A stretch of 18,872 nt of DNA from Porphyromonadaceae bacterium UBA7087 (GTDB taxonomy: Bacteria > Bacteroidota > Bacteroidia > Bacteroidales > Muribaculaceae). Location: assembly GCA_002493515.1 (NCBI GenBank), contig DKYZ01000019.1:1-18872 (forward strand), written 5' to 3'. Below are positions 14,511-18,872 of this stretch, one piece after another; position 1 is the stretch's first letter; each line of letters begins with the position of its first letter. The notes beneath the pieces were generated by a model. That model had not been told where the DNA came from. It did no database searches and saw nothing but the letters and a program-made list of their open reading frames with translations. The translations under genes were made by a program, and so were the position numbers.

Positions 14511-15505
14511 GTCGATGCCCGCATCACAATGTCGGCATCGACGGTGATTACGCTCGGGGCTGCGGAGGGGTTGTCGATAAGCCTCAGGAGAAGGTGGGCC
14601 GCCTTCCGCCCCATGTGGCGCAGGGGCGCCTCTACGGTTGTGAGCATCGGATAGACCATCTCGGAGAGCACGGTGCCGGAGAAACTGGCCACTGCGATAT
14701 CCTCCGGGATTCTGTGGCCAAGCTCGCGCAGCCGGTTCATGGCCGCTATTCCGACAATGTCGGTGAAGGCGAAGACGGCATCGGCATCCGGCGCGGCGGC
14801 ATGTATCTGTCCGGCCGCGGCCAGTCCGTCGGAATATCTTATGCCGCCGTCCAGGATCAGCCCGTCGGTTGAGAGTCCGAACTTGTGCATGGCCTCGCGG
14901 TAGCCCCTGCATCTTTCGTGAGAATTGTATATGCAGTCGGGGCCTTTGAGGAAAACGATTCTCCTGCGGCCGTCTCTTATCAGGCGTTCGGTGAGAAAGA
15001 ATGATTTCGTGTAGTCGTCAACCACAACCCGCGACGCCTCCAGACCCTGCGGAATCCTGTCGTAGAATACGATTGGCATCCCTTTGCGCATAAGGTCGCC
15101 AAACTCATTCATGTTCCTCTTGTAGTCGCAGATGCTTATTATTATGCCGTCTACCATGAAACGCTCCATCATCCTCAGATTCTCCAGCTCTTTGGCGGAA
15201 TCCTCCTCCGAGTCTGCAAGGAGCACCTTCATTCCGAGAGGATAGAACACGCTCTTTACCCCTTTCGACACTTCGGCAGCGAAAGGTGTCACCAGTTCCG
15301 GCACAATCATGCCTATTGTATTGGTGCGCCCGTATTTGAGATTTTTGGCAACGGGATTGGGACGGTAGCCGAGCTCGTCTGCGGCAGCGAGTATCCTATC
15401 CCTGGTCTCACGCCGTATGTTCTTGTCGTCGACGAGCGCGCGGGATACGGTGGATGTCGACAAGTGGAGATGACTGGCTATGTCCTTTATGGTGATTCTT
15501 TTCAT
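14489..15505 (-). CDS. LacI-family transcriptional regulator
   Basis: A 338-residue DNA-binding regulator. The N-terminal helix-turn-helix is ITIKDIASHLHLSTSTVSRAL (4-24). The hinge helix is NPVAKNLKYG (about 50-59), whose leucine normally wedges into a central CpG of the operator. A periplasmic-binding-protein-like sensor domain (62-330) follows, with the usual IGMIVPEL, VDGIIIS, PIVFYDR, RCRGYREAM and DAVFAFTDIVGIAAM segments, so it should bind a sugar-like ligand. It is divergent from the dehydrogenase-permease genes, which it most likely controls through sites in the 219-nt gap. It may also control itself. The ATG at 15505 gives the standard family N terminus (MKRITIKDIA). Confidence 0.95.
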   Translation of the reverse strand: MKRITIKDIASHLHLSTSTVSRALVDDKNIRRETRDRILAAADELGYRPNPVAKNLKYGRTNTIGMIVPELVTPFAAEVSKGVKSVFYPLGMKVLLADSEEDSAKELENLRMMERFMVDGIIISICDYKRNMNEFGDLMRKGMPIVFYDRIPQGLEASRVVVDDYTKSFFLTERLIRDGRRRIVFLKGPDCIYNSHERCRGYREAMHKFGLSTDGLILDGGIRYSDGLAAAGQIHAAAPDADAVFAFTDIVGIAAMNRLRELGHRIPEDIAVASFSGTVLSEMVYPMLTTVEAPLRHMGRKAAHLLLRLIDNPSAAPSVITVDADIVMRASTETRPTT

Positions 15506-15583
15506 GGCCAGATGTGGAGAATGAATGGGGAAAAACTTCTGGTATCATTTAAGAAACGTGGAGGGTCGCGGTTTTGTTTCATT

Positions 15584-15626
15584 GGGAACGATTGCAGATT
15601 TTGGGAGCGTTCCCGCACACGTTCCC
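15584..15626. promoter_or_regulatory. LacI-type operator cluster
   Basis: One near-perfect 12-mer palindrome with central CpG, GGGAGCGTTCCC (15603-15614, one mismatch in symmetry), is flanked by two sites with one good half each. These are GGGAAC in 15584-15595 and GTTCCC in 15615-15626. The last two 12-mers abut exactly. The half-site with central CG is the form expected for LacI-family proteins with a hinge leucine, and the divergent lacI gene is next door. The cluster lies about 60-105 nt upstream of the predicted dehydrogenase transcription start. Confidence 0.7.
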
Positions 15627-15673
15627 GGAAAAAAATAGGAGTGAAAATTCTTTTTATCCCTTTCCTGGGGAGC

Positions 15674-15681
15674 TAACTTTG
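15674..15681 (+). promoter_or_regulatory. Predicted -7 box of the dehydrogenase-permease operon
   Basis: TAACTTTG matches TAnnTTTG exactly and is the same word as in the rplY promoter. The -33 region (about 15650-15653, CTTT) is a weak match. Transcription would start near 15687, giving a leader of about 38 nt. A weak -33 fits a regulated promoter. Confidence 0.6.
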
Positions 15682-15724
15682 CATCATGACAATGAAAAAC
15701 TCATAAAAAAGACACAACATAAGA

Positions 15725-17167
15725 ATGAAAAGAGAAATCAGAAAAATCGGTTATGACCGCAGCCGGCTCACTCCCGGCATACTTCACATAGGGGTCGGAA
15801 ACTTCCACCGCGCCCACGAGGAATATTACACCAATCAGCTCGTCGAGGCTGACGACGCCCAGTTTGGCTGGGGCATTGCCGGGGCTATGCTGATGCCCCA
15901 TGACGAGAGCCTTTACCGCTCGCTCCGTGAGCAGGACGGCATGTATACACTCACCGTGTGCGGACGCGACGGACACGACGAGGCGATGGAGATCGGAACC
16001 CTCGTCGAGCTGGTGCGGCCCACAGAGAACCCCCGGGCGCTGATCGACATGATCGCCTCTCCGGAGATAAGGATAATCTCCATGACCATAACCGAGGGTG
16101 GCTACAATATACCGCGCGAGACAGGGGAATTCAACCTGAAAGATGAGAAGGTGGCGCATGATTTGAAAAATCCTGCCGAGCCGCTGTCTGTCTTCGGCCA
16201 GATGGCCGAGGGGCTGAGGAAACGCCGGGATGCCGGTGCGGGACCTGTGACTGTTCTTACCTGCGACAACCTCCAGCACAACGGAGACACGGCGCGCAAG
16301 GCCTTCATGTCGTTTTTCGAGGCGCAGGATCCCTCGCTTGCTGAATGGGCACGGGAAAACGTCACATTTCCCAACAGCATGGTAGACCGCATTACTCCTG
16401 CCACTACGCCTGCCGACGTGAAGCGTCTTGACGCTGAAAACGGCAGCGATGACAAGGCGCCGGTGTATTGCGAGGATTTCATACAGTGGGTGATTGAGGA
16501 CCGTTTCGCCGCCGGACGTCCCGCATGGGAAAAGGTGGGTGTCCAGTTCACCGATGACGTCACCGCCTATGAGAACATGAAGCTCAGCCTTCTCAATGCC
16601 TCCCACACTTTGCTTTCATATCCGTCGTTTCTCGCCGGATACCGCAAGGTGGATGACGCCATGCATGATGCGGTGATAGAGAAATTCGTGCGTGATTTCA
16701 TGGATCTGGATGTCACTCCATATGTGCCCGCTCCGGCAGGGATAGACCTTGACGAATACAAGAAGACTCTGATAGAGAGATTCGGCAACCGTTCGGTGAG
16801 CGACCAGGTATCGCGCCTGTGCTTTGACGGGCTATCCAAGTTCCCAGTGTATGTGACCCCCAATCTTACAAAGATGGTGGCCGACGGGAAAGACCTGACC
16901 CGAGTGGCATATCTGCTGGCTGCATACCGACATTATCTGAAATACCGCACCGACGACAACGGAGTGTCGTTCGAGATCGCCGAGCCGTGGCTCACCGACG
17001 CCGAGAGTGCCCTTGTCATGAGCGACGATTCCATGCGCTTCCTGCAACTTGATGCGTTTGCCGGTGCCGGACTTGCCGGTAGCCGTGATTTTGTAGCCCT
17101 TTACATGAGGTTTGTGGATGAGATCCGCGAACGCGGGGCGATGGCGACCTTGAGGGAAATCATCTGA
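15725..17167 (+). CDS. Mannitol dehydrogenase-family polyol/uronate oxidoreductase
   Basis: NAD(P)-dependent cytoplasmic oxidoreductase of the long-chain polyol dehydrogenase family, 480 residues. The N-terminal nucleotide-binding domain has IGVGNFHRAH (22-31), TITEGGYNI (121-129) and TCDNLQHNG (179-187). FPNSMVDRITPAT (215-227) leads into the catalytic domain. The catalytic set K-x4-N-x2-H is intact at K286, N291 and H294 (MKLSLLNASHTLLSY). Wording around 248-306 (EDFIQWVIEDRF, then GVQFTDDVTAYENMKL) resembles mannitol 2-dehydrogenase (mannitol to fructose). Fructuronate or tagaturonate reductase is the alternative, and no uronate isomerase or dehydratase is in view to favour it. The permease starts 6 nt later. 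Regulation by the divergent LacI protein is likely. Confidence 0.9.
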   Translation: MKREIRKIGYDRSRLTPGILHIGVGNFHRAHEEYYTNQLVEADDAQFGWGIAGAMLMPHDESLYRSLREQDGMYTLTVCGRDGHDEAMEIGTLVELVRPTENPRALIDMIASPEIRIISMTITEGGYNIPRETGEFNLKDEKVAHDLKNPAEPLSVFGQMAEGLRKRRDAGAGPVTVLTCDNLQHNGDTARKAFMSFFEAQDPSLAEWARENVTFPNSMVDRITPATTPADVKRLDAENGSDDKAPVYCEDFIQWVIEDRFAAGRPAWEKVGVQFTDDVTAYENMKLSLLNASHTLLSYPSFLAGYRKVDDAMHDAVIEKFVRDFMDLDVTPYVPAPAGIDLDEYKKTLIERFGNRSVSDQVSRLCFDGLSKFPVYVTPNLTKMVADGKDLTRVAYLLAAYRHYLKYRTDDNGVSFEIAEPWLTDAESALVMSDDSMRFLQLDAFAGAGLAGSRDFVALYMRFVDEIRERGAMATLREII

Positions 17168-17173
17168 CGCACG

Positions 17174-18541
17174 ATGGCCATGAGAGAGCAATCGGTCAGG
17201 ATGAGATATACGTTGGGACCCTTTGTGGTCCTGACGTTCATATATTTTGTGGTAGGGTTCCTCACCACGGTCAACGGCCAGTTCCAGGGCCCGATGAAAG
17301 TCGCTTTCCTGTCACATGCGAGCGAGCTGCGCAACACTCTGACCACCATGATATCCTTTTTCTTTTTCCTGGGGTATCTTGTCAACAGCGGTCTGGGCGG
17401 AAGATGGATCGACAGAGTCGGCTATAAGTCCACGCTGCTCCGTGCGTTGGCCATCATGACCTGCGGCCTGCTTCTCTACAGCCTGTCGTCGTGGGTTGTG
17501 GAGAGATGGAGCGGATCATATGTCAGGCTGGGGAGCGACCTCGTGCCCTGGGGATATTTCATATTCCTGGCAGGGTCGTTCATGATGGGCACGTCGGCGG
17601 CGGTGCTTCAGGTCGTGATCAATCCGTATGTGTCTGCCTATGACCTTCCGGGCACACGTCCCGTGCAGCGGATGAACATAGTGTGCGCGGTCAATTCAGT
17701 GGGCACTACGATAGCGCCCTTTTTCGTGACCGGAGTGATATTCGCAGGCGTGGCCTTCGAGGCCGTGAGGCCCGGGCAGCTGCTTGTCCCTTTTCTGGTG
17801 ATAGCCGGCACAATAGCACTTCTTGCGCTTGTTACGTCGCGTCTTCCGTTGCCCGACATGGCCCATACGCGGGCGTCGGGCGAGGAGAGTCTGCCGAGAA
17901 GCGTATGGTCTTTCCGCCACCTCGCGCTGGGTGTCGCCGCGATATTCTTCTATGTCGGCACAGAGGTTGCCGTCGGAGTCAACGTCAATCTCCATGCGAT
18001 GCAGATGATCGAGTCGGGGAGGCCGCTGTCGTTTTTCGGCCTGGGCAATATCGAGGTCTGGGGATTGAATCTCGGTATTCCGGCCCTTCTCGCCACTCTT
18101 TACTGGGGAGGGATGATGCTGGGGCGTCTCGTGTTCAGTTTCTTCAGCCGTATTCCACCCCGGCGCCTTCTTATAATCATGACATCGGCTGCGTCGGTGG
18201 TGATTCTTCTTGCGATGGTGCTCGACAACCTATGGCTGCTTGTGTCGGTGGGGCTGCTTCATTCCGTGATGTGGGGATGCATCTTCACTCTTGCGGTCGC
18301 CGGGCTTCATAAGTACACGTCGAAGGCCTCGGGCGTTTTCATGGCAGGTGTTTTCGGGGGAGCGGTATTTCCTGTGGCGCAGGGCATGATGGCCGACTGG
18401 ATCGGCAACTGGCAGTGGACGTGGAGCATAGCTCTGCTTTGCGAGCTGTTCATGCTGTATTATGCGCTGTGGGGATGCCGTGTCACAGACCGGGAGGCGC
18501 TTGACCACCTCAGGGCCGTCGCGCCTTCCGATCCGGGATGA
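17174..18541 (+). CDS. FHS-family (FucP/GluP-like) sugar permease
   Basis: Major facilitator superfamily symporter of 455 residues with about 12 membrane helices, probably H+-coupled import of a sugar or polyol across the inner membrane. Family signs are FVVGFLTTVNGQFQGPMK (25-42, helix 1), a GYLVNSGLGGRWIDRVGYK loop after helix 2, QVVINPYVSAY (about 145-155), FFYVGTEVAVG (helix 7) and GGAVFPVAQGMMADW (helix 11). The FVLFFLWGFI wording of classical FucP is not kept, so the substrate cannot be read off. The neighbour suggests mannitol or a related polyol. It starts 6 nt after the dehydrogenase; MRYTLGPF within the first 20 residues offers later starts (ATG at 17180 or 17201). No terminator is seen before the convergent gene, whose stop lies 9 nt away. 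Confidence 0.9.
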   Translation: MAMREQSVRMRYTLGPFVVLTFIYFVVGFLTTVNGQFQGPMKVAFLSHASELRNTLTTMISFFFFLGYLVNSGLGGRWIDRVGYKSTLLRALAIMTCGLLLYSLSSWVVERWSGSYVRLGSDLVPWGYFIFLAGSFMMGTSAAVLQVVINPYVSAYDLPGTRPVQRMNIVCAVNSVGTTIAPFFVTGVIFAGVAFEAVRPGQLLVPFLVIAGTIALLALVTSRLPLPDMAHTRASGEESLPRSVWSFRHLALGVAAIFFYVGTEVAVGVNVNLHAMQMIESGRPLSFFGLGNIEVWGLNLGIPALLATLYWGGMMLGRLVFSFFSRIPPRRLLIIMTSAASVVILLAMVLDNLWLLVSVGLLHSVMWGCIFTLAVAGLHKYTSKASGVFMAGVFGGAVFPVAQGMMADWIGNWQWTWSIALLCELFMLYYALWGCRVTDREALDHLRAVAPSDPG

Positions 18542-18550
18542 CGTGTGGTG

Positions 18551-18841
18551 TCAGGCCTGGAGATATTCCGTCACGACCTCCTGGATGGCATCCATGTCGG
18601 GAATCCATTTCCCCGGCTCCGTGTCGGAGCCTCTGACGAGATCCATCACCGGATAGTAGTCGCATTCCGGAAGGTCGTCCTCCGGGTCGGCCAGGTCGAT
18701 GTCGAGTGTTGTGGTGTCGATGCGCAGCTGCGTGTCGTCGCCATAGCATTCCTCCTGGCTGATGTATTTCTCCACTGTCTCCCTGATTCTGTGGGTCAGG
18801 TTTTCCACAGTCATTTCAGTCTCTTTCATATCTTTGTCCAT
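18551..18841 (-). CDS. Small acidic hypothetical protein, 96 residues
   Basis: I do not recognise a family. The product is soluble and strongly acidic (TLDIDLADPEDDLPECDYYP), with a helical N-terminal third (TVENLTHRIRETVEKYIS) and a helical C terminus (DAIQEVVTEYLQA); no signal or membrane segment is present. The frame is open to a TTG at 18853, but the ATG at 18841 (MDKDMKETEM) is a better start; ATGs at 18829 and 18814 also fit. It is convergent with the permease with a 9-nt gap. A GGCTCC-GTGTC-GGAGCC stem lies within it (18615-18631). The overall look, an alternation of acidic and aromatic residues with CYGDDTQLRID, is that of small conserved Bacteroidales proteins. Confidence 0.65.
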   Translation of the reverse strand: MDKDMKETEMTVENLTHRIRETVEKYISQEECYGDDTQLRIDTTTLDIDLADPEDDLPECDYYPVMDLVRGSDTEPGKWIPDMDAIQEVVTEYLQA

Positions 18842-18872
18842 ATCGTTTTTCAATAGTTCGTTAATTTTTGAA

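Noticed and set aside
18615..18631. GGCTCC-GTGTC-GGAGCC stem as a terminator for the permease
   Set aside because: No T-run follows on either strand and it lies within the convergent small gene, 73 nt past the permease stop.

Overview
This window reads as a chromosomal stretch of a GC-rich member of the Bacteroidales, most likely near the Muribaculaceae. That placement is inferred, not proven. The grounds are promoters of the Bacteroidota type (TAnnTTTG -7 boxes, the best one with a TTTG -33 box 20 nt upstream), a near absence of Shine-Dalgarno sequences, several gene products of clearly Bacteroidales character (ACT-ACT-HAD SerB, DUF349 repeat protein, cytidylate kinase-like protein, FHS-family permease), and a class A RNase P RNA. 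Most of it is core genome; no insertion sequence, prophage, tRNA or CRISPR array was seen.

Layout. (1) 2-1162 (+): the 3' part of a peptidase-type ABC exporter, ending at a strong hairpin shared with the convergent rplY. (2) 1238-6585 (-): a housekeeping block read right to left: a 131-residue unknown protein, a secreted cyclophilin, a DUF349 repeat protein and serB, closely spaced and probably one transcript. rplY (ribosomal protein L25) follows, behind its own promoter and a leader of about 140 nt. (3) 6586-7910: two divergent promoters, a cytidylate kinase-like gene (+), then rnpB with its terminator. (4) 8001-9446 (+): a YihY/BrkB membrane protein. (5) 9447-9784: an AT-rich gap holding a heptamer tandem repeat, two palindromes, a near-consensus promoter and a structured leader. 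(6) 9785-14443 (+): an alpha-glucan operon of GH133-like debranching enzyme, GT4 glycosyltransferase and GH57 amylase-like protein. (7) 14489-18541: a LacI-family regulator (-) divergent from a mannitol dehydrogenase-family gene and an FHS permease (+), with LacI-type operators between them. (8) 18551-18841 (-): a small acidic unknown protein.

How the genes work together. The three glucan genes are translationally coupled or closely spaced and probably handle storage glycogen in the cytoplasm. However, the GH57 protein, and perhaps the debrancher, depart from the classical catalytic motifs, so their real activity is open. The LacI-dehydrogenase-permease set looks like a small polyol or sugar-acid uptake and oxidation module. 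In it the permease would import the substrate, the dehydrogenase would oxidise it, and the repressor would sense it or a product.

No wholly new system is evident. The observations most worth checking are the altered catalytic motifs in the glucan operon, the regulatory region at 9447-9784, the rplY leader with two mutually exclusive hairpins, and the operator cluster at 15584-15626.
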